The notes under the pieces: model-generated
Seen by the model: the letters and a program-made list of their open reading frames with translations, nothing else
The model's database searches: none
Told to the model about the DNA's origin: nothing
Part shown: positions 8,154 through 14,506 of the stretch, piece by piece
How positions within the stretch are numbered: the first letter of the stretch is position 1
Layout of the letters: every line of letters begins with the position of its first letter
DNA from: an uncultured Bacilli bacterium
GTDB taxonomy: Bacteria; Bacillota_I; Bacilli_A; RF39; UBA660
Direction of reading: 5' to 3'
Assembly (NCBI GenBank): GCA_934141615.1
Contig: CAKPCM010000026.1
Location: forward strand, 1-14,664
DNA length: 14,664 bases
Program-made: the position numbers and the translations under genes

Positions 8154-8174
8154 GAATAACTTACTTGTTTTTTT
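8145..8174 (+). terminator. Intrinsic terminator of rpsD
   Basis: A perfect 10-bp stem AACAAGTAAG / CTTACTTGTT (8145-8154 with 8160-8169) has a 5-nt loop and runs into seven T. The rpsD stop TAA (8151-8153) is part of the 5' arm. Confidence 0.92.
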
Positions 8175-8181
8175 ATTGCAC

Positions 8182-8204
8182 AAAAAAAGAAGCTTACTCG
8201 CCTC
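8182..8204 (-). terminator. Short intrinsic terminator of the glyS operon
   Basis: On the minus strand GAGGC pairs with GCTTC (8204-8200 with 8193-8189, one G-T pair), followed by seven T. The 6-nt loop ends with the TAA stop codon (8196-8194). The stem is short, so termination may be partial. Confidence 0.6.
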
Positions 8205-9576
8205 TTAACTTATTCATTAAGTTTTTATATTTTAAAAGTGAAATTAAACCAGTAAATCCCATAAACATTAATACAAAAATAAGTGGGATTTCAATAAAAC
8301 CATAAGTAAACTTAAGTTCATTAGTAATTGATGTGTATATTAAATCATATACTAGCGTTGAATTAAATATAGTAAGAAGTAAATTATCATTAAACGTATC
8401 TATTAAAGATGCGTGTTTACCTGTTTTTATATTATATATTAGCATGCTAATTATTCCTGCTAGCGAAGATACTATAAATGATATGAAGTTAAGTTCATAA
8501 AAGTTATTAGCTATAACTATTATGCTAAGAACACTTATAACAAGTAAAACTGCTATTATAAAATATGATGCTGGTTTTACTTTTTTCATCATTATTATTT
8601 CTTTTTGGCTGTTTTTCTTCTCTATTATTTTATTACTGATAAACCTTGATAACTCGTCATTTTCATCCTTCACCTTTGGTTTTATTTTTTTCATTATATC
8701 ATCTATGTTAAGGTTTGTTTCTTCATTAATTAAATACGTAAAAGTAGATATATTATTCGAGTTAAGTTCTAGTGCTATTTTAGATGCAACTTCATCTTCG
8801 TTTTGAATGGTTATATCTTCCAGACTCTTTAAAAACACTTCCGGAATTTTTAACATAGTATCACTTTTTTGAGTTTTTAACATCTCTATATTTTCATCTA
8901 ACTTTTCTATTTCACTTTTTATTTCTTTATTTTTCTTATTAGCCTCTTCAATTATTAAACTTAAATATTCTTTTTCAGAATTTAACTTTCTTTTGCCAAA
9001 GAAATTCATATTTATAAAAGAATATATTGTTATTATTCCAAATATACCAAACGGAATTGTTAATATAAGTAGAGCATTTCTATAAATTAGATTATAAACA
9101 AGACAAGAAAATAGGAAAAGGCCCTTTATAAAATCATATATGTTAACTATTTTTTTACCGTCTAAATTATATGTGCTTGCAAGCTGTATATTCTGGTTTA
9201 TAAAGGTAACACCATCATTATACAATTCCTTTAAGAAATATTTACCAGTTATGTTTTTTCTTATTTTTTTTAGGTTTTCTACTTCAAAACAATCGTTTAC
9301 GTATTCATCGAACTCTCTTTTTAGTTTGTCCTTTTCATCCTTTTTCAAGCGCTCGTAAGCACATTCAAAGTTCTTTTTTACTTCCTTTAATTCATCTTCT
9401 GGTAAATACTTTTTATATTCGTTTGTCTTTGCTAAAACAAATGATAAATAACCATAATAATTTTTAGGAAACAAATCTTTTATAGTATTCGAAAGTGTAA
9501 GAAAAAGAGAATAATCCTCTTTTTCCTTAGCTTCCTCTGCTTCCTTTTTTAACGTTTTTAAGCTTTTTGCCATCAT
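8194..9576 (-). CDS. Uncharacterised multi-pass membrane protein cotranscribed with glyS
   Basis: I do not recognise the family. The 460-residue protein has a soluble, lysine- and glutamate-rich helical N-terminus (1-145) and two membrane helices (about 148-166 and 168-190). A cytoplasmic coiled-coil-like stretch follows (about 200-240), then a charged domain to about 330. Three or four more helices complete it (about 336-357, 363-381, perhaps 397-415, and 427-448). No nucleotide-binding, protease or transporter motif was found. It begins with two ATG codons; the ribosome site AGAGG overlaps the glyS stop codon, 9 nt before the first ATG, and only 12 nt separate the genes. Translation is therefore probably coupled, and the gene shares T-box control by glycine tRNA charging. 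A role linked to glycine supply or the envelope cannot be read from the sequence. Confidence 0.8.
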   Translation of the reverse strand: MMAKSLKTLKKEAEEAKEKEDYSLFLTLSNTIKDLFPKNYYGYLSFVLAKTNEYKKYLPEDELKEVKKNFECAYERLKKDEKDKLKREFDEYVNDCFEVENLKKIRKNITGKYFLKELYNDGVTFINQNIQLASTYNLDGKKIVNIYDFIKGLFLFSCLVYNLIYRNALLILTIPFGIFGIITIYSFINMNFFGKRKLNSEKEYLSLIIEEANKKNKEIKSEIEKLDENIEMLKTQKSDTMLKIPEVFLKSLEDITIQNEDEVASKIALELNSNNISTFTYLINEETNLNIDDIMKKIKPKVKDENDELSRFISNKIIEKKNSQKEIIMMKKVKPASYFIIAVLLVISVLSIIVIANNFYELNFISFIVSSLAGIISMLIYNIKTGKHASLIDTFNDNLLLTIFNSTLVYDLIYTSITNELKFTYGFIEIPLIFVLMFMGFTGLISLLKYKNLMNKLRGE

Positions 9577-9588
9577 GATAATGTGCCT

Positions 9589-10965
9589 CTAAAGTTTAAT
9601 TCTTTCTTCTACATACTTAATTGCATCATCTATTTTTAGTGTTATCTGCTCCATAGTATCTCTATCTCTTATTGTAACGGTACCATTTGTAATTGTTTCT
9701 TCATCAACCGTTATACAAAAAGGTGTTCCAATAACGTCTTGTCTTCTATATCTTTTTCCGATAGAGCCCGTTTCATCATAAGTTGTCATAAAGTTTTTAG
9801 AAAATGCTTTATATACTTCACTTGCCTTTTCTTTGTGATACTTTTTAACAAGTGGTAATACCGCTACTTTGTAAGATGCTAAGAAAGGATGAAATTTCAT
9901 AACTTCCCTTGTATCACCATTTTCTAAAAGTTCTTTTTCATATGAATTACATAAAATCATTAATACAAGTCTTTCAACTCCAACACTAGGTTCAATAACA
10001 TACGGAATGTACTTTTCATTTGTTTCAGGATCTAAATATTCCATAGAAACACCTGATGTTTTTTGGTGCTGAGATAAATCATAATTAGTACGGCTTGCAA
10101 TTCCCCATAACTCACCCCAACCAAATGGGAACTTGTATTCTATATCCGTTGTTGCGTTACTGTAAAAGCTTAACTCTTCTTTAGAGTGGTCTCTTAGTCT
10201 TAAGTTTTCTTCTTTAACGCCAAGCGAAAGTAAGAAATTCTTACAATATTCTTTATAATATTTAAACCAATCAAGTTCAGTTCCTGGTTTACAGAAGAAC
10301 TCTAATTCCATTTGTTCAAACTCTCTTACTCTAAAAATAAAGTTACCCGGAGTTATTTCGTTTCTAAAACTTTTACCTACTTGCCCTACACCAAAAGGAA
10401 GTTTTAGGCGCATAGATCTTTGAATGTTTTGATAGTCGGCAAAAATTCCTTGAGCAGTTTCTGGCCTTAAATAAATAGTACTTTTACTATCTTCAGTTAC
10501 TCCTTGGAAAGTCTTAAACATTAAGTTGAATTGTCTTATTTCAGTATAGTTCATCTTTCCACATTTAGGACATACTATATTGTGTTCTTCTATGTATGCT
10601 TTTAATTGTTCATTTGACATACCATCTGCATCTTCTATTCCGTCGTCTTCAACTAACTTATCTGCTCTATATCTTGTTTTACAATTTTTACAATCAATTA
10701 ATGGATCTGAGAACGTAGAGATGTGTCCTGATGCTTCCCATACTTTAGGATTCATTAAAATAGCGCTATCTAACCCAACGTTATTAGCATCTTCTTGGAT
10801 GAATTTCTGTTTCCAAGCCTTTTTAATATTATTTTTTAGCTCTGCTCCAACAGGTCCAAAGTCCCAAGTATTTGCAAGTCCTCCGTATATTTCACTTCCT
10901 TGAAATATTATTCCATATTGTTTACATAAGTTTACTAACTCTTCCATAGTAATGTTTTCTTTCAT
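9589..10965 (-). CDS. glyS: Glycine--tRNA ligase, single-chain (alpha2) type
   Basis: It attaches glycine to tRNA-Gly using ATP. The 458-residue length and single chain mark the alpha2 class II type, not the alpha2beta2 GlyQ/GlyS pair of Bacillus. Visible signatures are FQGSEIYGG near the N-terminus, a zinc site from CKNC (C92, C95) and CPKC (C132, C135), and YLRPETAQGIF (about 165-175). Class II motif 2 follows (FRNEITPGNFIFRVREFEQ, about 200-218), then the motif 3 region EPSVGVERLVL. The C-terminal anticodon-binding domain starts near FHPFLASYKVAVLPL. The start is the ATG at 10965 with AAAGGA 8 nt upstream; an in-frame TTG at 10989 lies before that ribosome site. It follows recO, as in many Bacillota, but has its own promoter and T-box. 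The downstream membrane protein is in the same operon. Confidence 0.97.
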   Translation of the reverse strand: MKENITMEELVNLCKQYGIIFQGSEIYGGLANTWDFGPVGAELKNNIKKAWKQKFIQEDANNVGLDSAILMNPKVWEASGHISTFSDPLIDCKNCKTRYRADKLVEDDGIEDADGMSNEQLKAYIEEHNIVCPKCGKMNYTEIRQFNLMFKTFQGVTEDSKSTIYLRPETAQGIFADYQNIQRSMRLKLPFGVGQVGKSFRNEITPGNFIFRVREFEQMELEFFCKPGTELDWFKYYKEYCKNFLLSLGVKEENLRLRDHSKEELSFYSNATTDIEYKFPFGWGELWGIASRTNYDLSQHQKTSGVSMEYLDPETNEKYIPYVIEPSVGVERLVLMILCNSYEKELLENGDTREVMKFHPFLASYKVAVLPLVKKYHKEKASEVYKAFSKNFMTTYDETGSIGKRYRRQDVIGTPFCITVDEETITNGTVTIRDRDTMEQITLKIDDAIKYVEERIKL

Positions 10966-10994
10966 AATTAACATCCTTTCTAATTTCAAAAATT

Positions 10995-11129
10995 AAAAAA
11001 CTCCTAGAAAAATTATAGGGGTGAATATATATCCACGGTTCCACCCTATTTATTTCTAGAAGAAATCACTTCATTTTATACTGCTGATAGGATTCCATCC
11101 CCGTCTTTGCAACATTTAAAATAAACATC
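10995..11129 (-). promoter_or_regulatory. Glycine T-box riboswitch (compact) with terminator, upstream of glyS
   Basis: The conserved T-box AGGGTGGAACCGTGG lies at 11047-11033. Its bulge UGGA would pair with a tRNA ending in UCCA, matching the U discriminator base of bacterial tRNA-Gly. The competing terminator pairs the region about 11060-11042 with 11023-11001, followed by six T (11000-10995). A small hairpin like Stem III is at 11072-11059. Stem I appears very short: AUUUUA / UAAAAU (11122-11117 with 11078-11073), UGUUGC / GCAGUA (11114-11109 with 11084-11079), a 7x4 internal loop, and an apex GGGAU / AUCCU closing a GGA loop (11096-11094). Uncharged tRNA-Gly should stabilise the antiterminator and switch glyS on. 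Confidence 0.92.
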
Positions 11130-11135
11130 TTTTAT

Positions 11136-11144
11136 ATTATATCA
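11136..11144 (-). promoter_or_regulatory. Extended -10 promoter of the T-box / glyS operon
   Basis: TGATATAAT on the minus strand is a perfect TGnTATAAT extended -10. Its TGA (11144-11142) is also the recO stop codon. No good -35 is seen, as is common for extended -10 promoters. The predicted start is near 11129. Confidence 0.65.
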
Positions 11145-11882
11145 TAAACTTTCCAAAGTTTTTAAAAATTTTTTACTTTTTAAGTAAAGACCTGTATACC
11201 TATCATAATAATCATCTAAAAAATCATTTATTTCTTTTTTTACAACATCTGATACGTCAAGCTTAGATATCTTAGATATATCAACGTATTCTAATAACCT
11301 TATTAATTTTATTGTCTTATCACTTACTACGTAGTCGTTTTGAATATGATCCTTGCATACAAAGCCGCCTTTATACGCAGATATACTAACAACGTTCTTA
11401 TTACCACATATAACGCATCCGTTAAGTTTTGGAGACACTCCTAAAAATGATAAGTACTTAAGTTCTAATATGTTTGTTATAACAGATGGATCAAAGCCCT
11501 CTTCTATTTTAAGAATTGCACTTAAATATATATCATATATCCTTTCATCATCATTTTGTTTTATAACTCCGCTGGTAAGTTCTGACAAAAAGTTAAGGTA
11601 AGATACTTTTTTTATGTCTTTTTTTATATTACTAAAAGGATTTATTACATCAGCACTAAGTAGAATTGATAATTTATCTTCCTTATAACTGATGTTAAAT
11701 GATGCATAACAAAATCTTTCACTAACACTTCTTAAAGGACTTTTAAGTCTTTTAGCACCTTTAGCCATTACACCTATTACACCTTTATCTTTAGTTATAA
11801 TATTTAGTATCTTACTTGTTTCACCATATGGCTTTTCATCTATTATTATTCCTTCAACTTCTATTATCTCCAAGGGTATCAC
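11142..11882 (-). CDS. recO: DNA repair protein RecO
   Basis: RecO works with RecR to load RecA onto single-stranded DNA in the RecFOR recombination pathway. The 246-residue length fits the family. The N-terminal OB-fold begins with VEGIIIDEKPYGETSKILNIIT and continues with GVMAKGAKR, the usual RecO opening. A helical region follows. The C-terminal zinc site is CVICG (C156, C159) and GGFVCKDH (C176, H179). The start is GTG at 11882, preceded by AGAAGGGAAAA, which lies inside the overlapping yqzL gene; the two frames overlap by 29 nt, so translation is probably coupled. It lies in the era-yqzL-recO order known from Bacillus subtilis. Its TGA stop forms part of the glyS promoter, and no terminator separates the two genes except the T-box itself. 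Confidence 0.95.
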   Translation of the reverse strand: MIPLEIIEVEGIIIDEKPYGETSKILNIITKDKGVIGVMAKGAKRLKSPLRSVSERFCYASFNISYKEDKLSILLSADVINPFSNIKKDIKKVSYLNFLSELTSGVIKQNDDERIYDIYLSAILKIEEGFDPSVITNILELKYLSFLGVSPKLNGCVICGNKNVVSISAYKGGFVCKDHIQNDYVVSDKTIKLIRLLEYVDISKISKLDVSDVVKKEINDFLDDYYDRYTGLYLKSKKFLKTLESL

Positions 11883-11967
11883 TTTTCCCTTCTAACATTT
11901 TATATTTTATATAATACTCTATTTTTCCTGTTTCTTTAAATAAATTCCATAAATTTTGTTTTTCCAT
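11854..11967 (-). CDS. yqzL: YqzL-family small protein
   Basis: A 37-codon gene, translated by hand, begins MEKQNLWNLFKETGKIEYYI and ends in TGA at 11854. The pattern WN-LF-x-TG-x-I-xx-Y is the signature of the YqzL family, short proteins of unknown function encoded between era and recO in Bacilli. The position here is the same. AGGTGA lies exactly 5 nt before the ATG, as for polC and other genes in this window. Its 3' end overlaps the recO start by 29 nt, and it carries the recO ribosome site. The ribosome site of yqzL itself lies in a perfect inverted repeat (11970-12000). The protein is shorter than the Bacillus member, which has a longer charged tail. Confidence 0.85.
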   Translation of the reverse strand: MEKQNLWNLFKETGKIEYYIKYKMLEGKSDTLGDNRS

Positions 11968-11969
11968 AA

Positions 11970-12000
11970 ATATCACCTTTCATTTATATAGTGGTGATAT
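11970..12000 (-). promoter_or_regulatory. Hairpin masking the yqzL ribosome site
   Basis: On the minus strand ATATCACC (12000-11993) and GGTGATAT (11977-11970) form a perfect 8-bp stem with a 15-nt loop. The 3' arm contains most of the AGGTGA ribosome site of yqzL. It lies just after the era stop codon (12011) and is not followed by a T-run, so it is not a terminator. It could limit yqzL-recO translation relative to era. Confidence 0.55.
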
Positions 12001-12010
12001 ATTTATTTTT

Positions 12011-12898
12011 TTATTCATCTATATCATAAAAACCTAATTCTCTTAAATACTTTTCTTTATCTCTCCAATTCTTTATTGTTTTTACATAAAGTTCTAAGAA
12101 GGCTTTTTTACCAATCATATCTTCTATATCACGTCTTGCTTTAGAACCTATTTCTTTTAACATAGCGCCTTGTTTTCCTATTATTATGCTTTTTAAAGAA
12201 TCTCTTTCAACAATTATTGTAGCATTTATAATTGCCTTATCTTTTTTGTCTATGTACTCTTCAACCACACAAGTAACAGCGTGTGGCACTTCCTCTTCAG
12301 TTAATCTGAGTACCTTCTCACGAATAAGTTCTGATACTCTAAATTCTATCGTGGTGTTTGTTAAATCTTCGTCTGGAAAATACTTAACACTATCTGGTAA
12401 GTAGTTTTTCAAAGTTTTTATAAGTTCGCCTAAATTCTTTTCTTTTAACGCTGATACCGGAACTATTTCCTTAAAGTCATATAGATCTTTGTACTTTAAA
12501 ATCAAGTTAAATAGTTCATCCCTCTTTATCTTATCTACTTTATTTAAAATTAAAAAGGTAGGTTTATTAGCTTCTTTTATCTTATCTAATACAAAATTAT
12601 CACCCTTACCAAAACTCTTTGTTGCATCAACTAAAAATAATATTATGTCAACGTCATCAATTGAATAATATGCTTCTTCGTTTAGTCTTTGTCCTAGTTT
12701 GTGCTGCGGCTTATGTATACCTGGAGTATCAACGAATACTATTTGACTATCATCATCATTATATATACCTTGTACTATGTTTCTTGTTGTTTGTGCTTTA
12801 TTAGATGTAATTGCTATTTTGTATCCTACTAAAGCATTAATAAGTGTTGATTTACCAACGTTTGGTCTTCCAACTAAACTTACGAATCCTGACCTCAT
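12011..12898 (-). CDS. era: GTPase Era
   Basis: Era is an essential GTPase that binds the 3' end of 16S rRNA and assists 30S subunit maturation. The 295-residue length is standard. GTPase motifs are GRPNVGKS (10-17), DTPG (57-60), NKVD (119-122) and SAL (149-151), with switch region KAQTTRN. The C-terminal KH RNA-binding domain includes IIGKQGAMLKEIG (GKQG at 241-244) and ends KNWRDKEKYLRELGFY, typical of Era. I chose the ATG at 12898 over the GTG at 12907 because AGAAGGA is only about 2 nt from the GTG but about 10 nt from the ATG. It heads the era-yqzL-recO unit, with a promoter immediately upstream. Confidence 0.97.
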   Translation of the reverse strand: MRSGFVSLVGRPNVGKSTLINALVGYKIAITSNKAQTTRNIVQGIYNDDDSQIVFVDTPGIHKPQHKLGQRLNEEAYYSIDDVDIILFLVDATKSFGKGDNFVLDKIKEANKPTFLILNKVDKIKRDELFNLILKYKDLYDFKEIVPVSALKEKNLGELIKTLKNYLPDSVKYFPDEDLTNTTIEFRVSELIREKVLRLTEEEVPHAVTCVVEEYIDKKDKAIINATIIVERDSLKSIIIGKQGAMLKEIGSKARRDIEDMIGKKAFLELYVKTIKNWRDKEKYLRELGFYDIDE

Positions 12899-12922
12899 TT
12901 TATTCACGTCCTTCTAATATGT

Positions 12923-12931
12923 ATTATAACA
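12923..12931 (-). promoter_or_regulatory. Extended -10 promoter of era
   Basis: TGTTATAAT on the minus strand is a perfect extended -10, identical to that of polC. The predicted start is near 12916, about 18 nt before the ATG. The -35 region is poor and overlaps the lysozyme stop codon. A small palindrome, ACATA-AA-TATGT (12929-12940), touches it. Confidence 0.55.
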
Positions 12932-12945
12932 TAAATATGTGTATT

Positions 12946-14136
12946 TTATAAAGCAATATAACTTATATCAACGTTTCCTTCTATTCCAGGAACGCTTCCT
13001 TTTGACGTGTATTGCCACATAGAATATGCCCCATCATACTTACAAGTACTATTATATTCTGCTACCCAGTCAACATGATTTTTAGCAGCTTCTCCTAGCC
13101 TGTTCATTGCATACCATCTACCAGAATAAACCTTTACCTTGTATTTTCCTTCATTATAATTATTTACGGTATTTATGTATTCTTCAACTATTTTATTATA
13201 CATATCCTTTGATATTTCGTTAGAACTACTATTTTTAGTATTCCAACTTTCTATGTCATAATATATTCCAAGTGTAGGCGTAATATCATAGGTACTAATC
13301 ATATTATTAGTAAAGTTAGCTTCCTTTTTAGCTCCTGATAAAGTAGTTGAATAACTAAATAGATATATCCCATAAGGAATGTTTAGTCTTTTAAGCTCAT
13401 TTAAATTTGAAATGAACTTTTTATCTAATGTTTCATAATAGCCAAGTCTTAAGATAACACCATAGCAATCACTTTCATTTTTAAACTTTTCCCAGTCAAT
13501 ATCTTTCTGGTAATAGCTTACGTCTACAACCTTTATTTTAGATGTTCCTAGATGTTTACCTGATGGTGAAAAATAATTATCTATTCCGTCTATGTTTTTT
13601 ATACCAGTAACTTTATTATCATTTTCATAATAGTAGGTAGAGCCATCTTCTTCTATAAATCCATTTTTCAAGTTAGATTTTTCATCGCTAATAGTATCTT
13701 TTGTTTCTATATTAACTGGTTTTATGCTTGCATTTTCCGCGTCCATAACTGAAACATCACTTTTTATTTCTTCTGTTTTTTCTTCTTCATCTTTTGTCTT
13801 AGATACTTCTTCATCATTAATAGATTCTAAATTATCAATGTTATTGTTATTTACCACGTTATTATTTTCATTAGAAGACTCATCATATACTATTTTAATG
13901 TCATCATTAATAGTATCTTCATTATTCGGTTCATAATTTTCTTTTTCTATAGTATAATCTTGATCTACCTTCGAAATTGCATTTGCATAGTATGACGTAT
14001 GGCTTTTATTTTCTATTACATCACTTACTATTACATCATCTTTTAATGCGTTTCCTTTACTATTTTTTACTGGAATTACATTCATAATTCCTACCCCTAC
14101 TAAAATACTTCCTGCAATTAAAATATGTTTTTTCAT
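12946..14136 (-). CDS. Secreted GH25 lysozyme with cell-wall-binding repeats
   Basis: This is a predicted N-acetylmuramidase that cuts peptidoglycan. The 396-residue protein starts MKKHILIAGSILVGVGIM, a signal peptide or anchor with no lipobox. A long low-complexity linker rich in Asn, Glu, Asp and Ser follows (about 40-155). Next come choline/glucan-binding-type repeats (about 156-197: NGFIEEDGSTYYYENDNKV, then NYFSPSGKHLG). The GH25 domain (about 202-396) has VVDVSYYQKDIDW (D205), GIYYDIESW with the catalytic DxE pair (D294, E296), and a terminal MWQYTSKGSVPGIEGNVDISY. The ATG at 14136 has GGAGG 6 nt upstream; an in-frame codon at 14154 lies before that site. No terminator separates it from era. 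It could remodel the host wall or act on other bacteria; no holin-like partner or phage genes are nearby. Confidence 0.92.
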   Translation of the reverse strand: MKKHILIAGSILVGVGIMNVIPVKNSKGNALKDDVIVSDVIENKSHTSYYANAISKVDQDYTIEKENYEPNNEDTINDDIKIVYDESSNENNNVVNNNNIDNLESINDEEVSKTKDEEEKTEEIKSDVSVMDAENASIKPVNIETKDTISDEKSNLKNGFIEEDGSTYYYENDNKVTGIKNIDGIDNYFSPSGKHLGTSKIKVVDVSYYQKDIDWEKFKNESDCYGVILRLGYYETLDKKFISNLNELKRLNIPYGIYLFSYSTTLSGAKKEANFTNNMISTYDITPTLGIYYDIESWNTKNSSSNEISKDMYNKIVEEYINTVNNYNEGKYKVKVYSGRWYAMNRLGEAAKNHVDWVAEYNSTCKYDGAYSMWQYTSKGSVPGIEGNVDISYIAL

Positions 14137-14187
14137 ATAATCCCTCCCTTTCACATATTTAATTAATGAATATTAATACAAAATTAC

Positions 14188-14216
14188 TTTACATAAAAAA
14201 GTTTATTTTGTATAAT
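14188..14216 (+). promoter_or_regulatory. Strong promoter of a plus-strand small RNA
   Basis: TTTACA (14188-14193) and TATAAT (14211-14216) are exactly 17 nt apart, a 5/6 and 6/6 match to the sigma-A consensus. No protein gene follows on the plus strand; a structured, terminator-ended stretch does. Confidence 0.7.
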
Positions 14217-14222
14217 TTAATT

Positions 14223-14330
14223 AGTGAAAGAACCTAACAATAAAGGTTAGTTAGCTTTCCATATTGAGTTTATGGAAACAGCATATCCCCCTTAAACTAT
14301 TTGGGCATATGCTGTTTCTTTTATATTTTA
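14223..14330 (+). ncRNA. Unrecognised small RNA of about 105 nt
   Basis: It starts just after a near-consensus promoter and ends at a strong intrinsic terminator, with no reasonable reading frame between. The 5' part can form a hairpin AACCT / AGGTT (14231-14235 with 14244-14248), or alternatively CTAAC / GTTAG. A perfect 8-bp hairpin TTTCCATA / TATGGAAA (14256-14263 with 14271-14278) follows, then the terminator. I cannot match it to 6S, SRP, tmRNA, RNase P or a known riboswitch. Its last bases overlap the 3' end of the oppositely directed 26-residue peptide gene, so it could act as an antisense RNA. Confidence 0.55.
14276..14330 (+). terminator. Terminator of the plus-strand small RNA
   Basis: AAACAGCATAT (14276-14286) pairs with ATATGCTGTTT (14307-14317), 11 bp, and CCC pairs with GGG further in across a bulged C. 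A T-rich tail (14315-14330) follows on the plus strand only. On the minus strand the hairpin exits into TTTCC, so it is at best a weak minus-strand terminator. Confidence 0.8.
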
Positions 14331-14401
14331 AATATTAGTACTACTAATATTAATAGCAAAAGAATAATAATTATCTTAAGAAATTTATTTTCTTTCTTCA
14401 T
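14321..14401 (-). CDS. 26-residue single-helix hydrophobic peptide, possible type I toxin
   Basis: The hand translation begins MKKENKFLKIIIILLLLILV and ends after six more residues, a charged N-terminus followed by one membrane helix. GAGGTGA lies upstream with AGGTGA exactly 5 nt from the ATG, identical in layout to polC and yqzL, which makes real translation likely despite the small size. The stop TAA overlaps the T-tail of the convergent plus-strand small RNA. Small hydrophobic peptides with a convergent antisense RNA are the hallmark of type I toxin-antitoxin pairs such as TxpA/RatA and BsrG/SR4, and the peptide resembles Ibs-type toxins in composition only. No homology is recognised. A harmless small membrane protein is the alternative. 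Confidence 0.6.
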   Translation of the reverse strand: MKKENKFLKIIIILLLLILVVLIFKI

Positions 14402-14412
14402 AATTATCACCT

Positions 14413-14496
14413 CACTTTCTATTTAAAAAATAAAAAGTGGAAAGCATAACTACCCAAACTATTAGGTCCTCTCATATCTATAGTTAGACACTTTTT
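14413..14496 (-). promoter_or_regulatory. Structured leader of the small peptide gene with two competing helices
   Basis: On the minus strand AAAAAGTG (14496-14489) pairs with CACTTTTT (14439-14432), enclosing about 49 nt. Inside, TAACTA / TAGTTA (14486-14481 with 14452-14447) forms a second helix. CCTAA / TTGGG (14466-14462 with 14457-14453) forms a third that needs a G-U pair in the minus-strand RNA only. The 3' arm CACTTT can instead pair with AAAGTG (14418-14413), which directly abuts the ribosome site. The 3' arm is followed by a T-rich run, so the outer helix could also terminate transcription. No known riboswitch core is recognised. Confidence 0.45.
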
Positions 14497-14506
14497 CAAA
14501 ATACCC

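Noticed and set aside
10580..10903. Plus-strand reading frame of 107 codons inside glyS
   Set aside because: It is a shadow of the well-conserved synthetase on the other strand; the translation resembles no family and it has no ribosome site of note. The same applies to other plus-strand frames within polC, ezrA, recO, era and the lysozyme gene.
11073..11122. Isoleucine specifier (AUC) in the T-box, suggesting an ileS-type switch
   Set aside because: The T-box bulge is UGGA, which pairs with a U discriminator (tRNA-Gly); tRNA-Ile has A. The downstream gene is glyS.
14423..14496. Purine-type riboswitch, because of GTTTGGG near CCTAAT
   Set aside because: The conserved junction sequences and paired loops of the purine aptamer are absent.
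14431..14497. Insertion-sequence end or MITE, because of the AAAAAGTG inverted repeat and TAGTTAGACA string
   Set aside because: No target duplication, transposase or second matching end is seen; a minus-strand RNA structure explains the repeat better.
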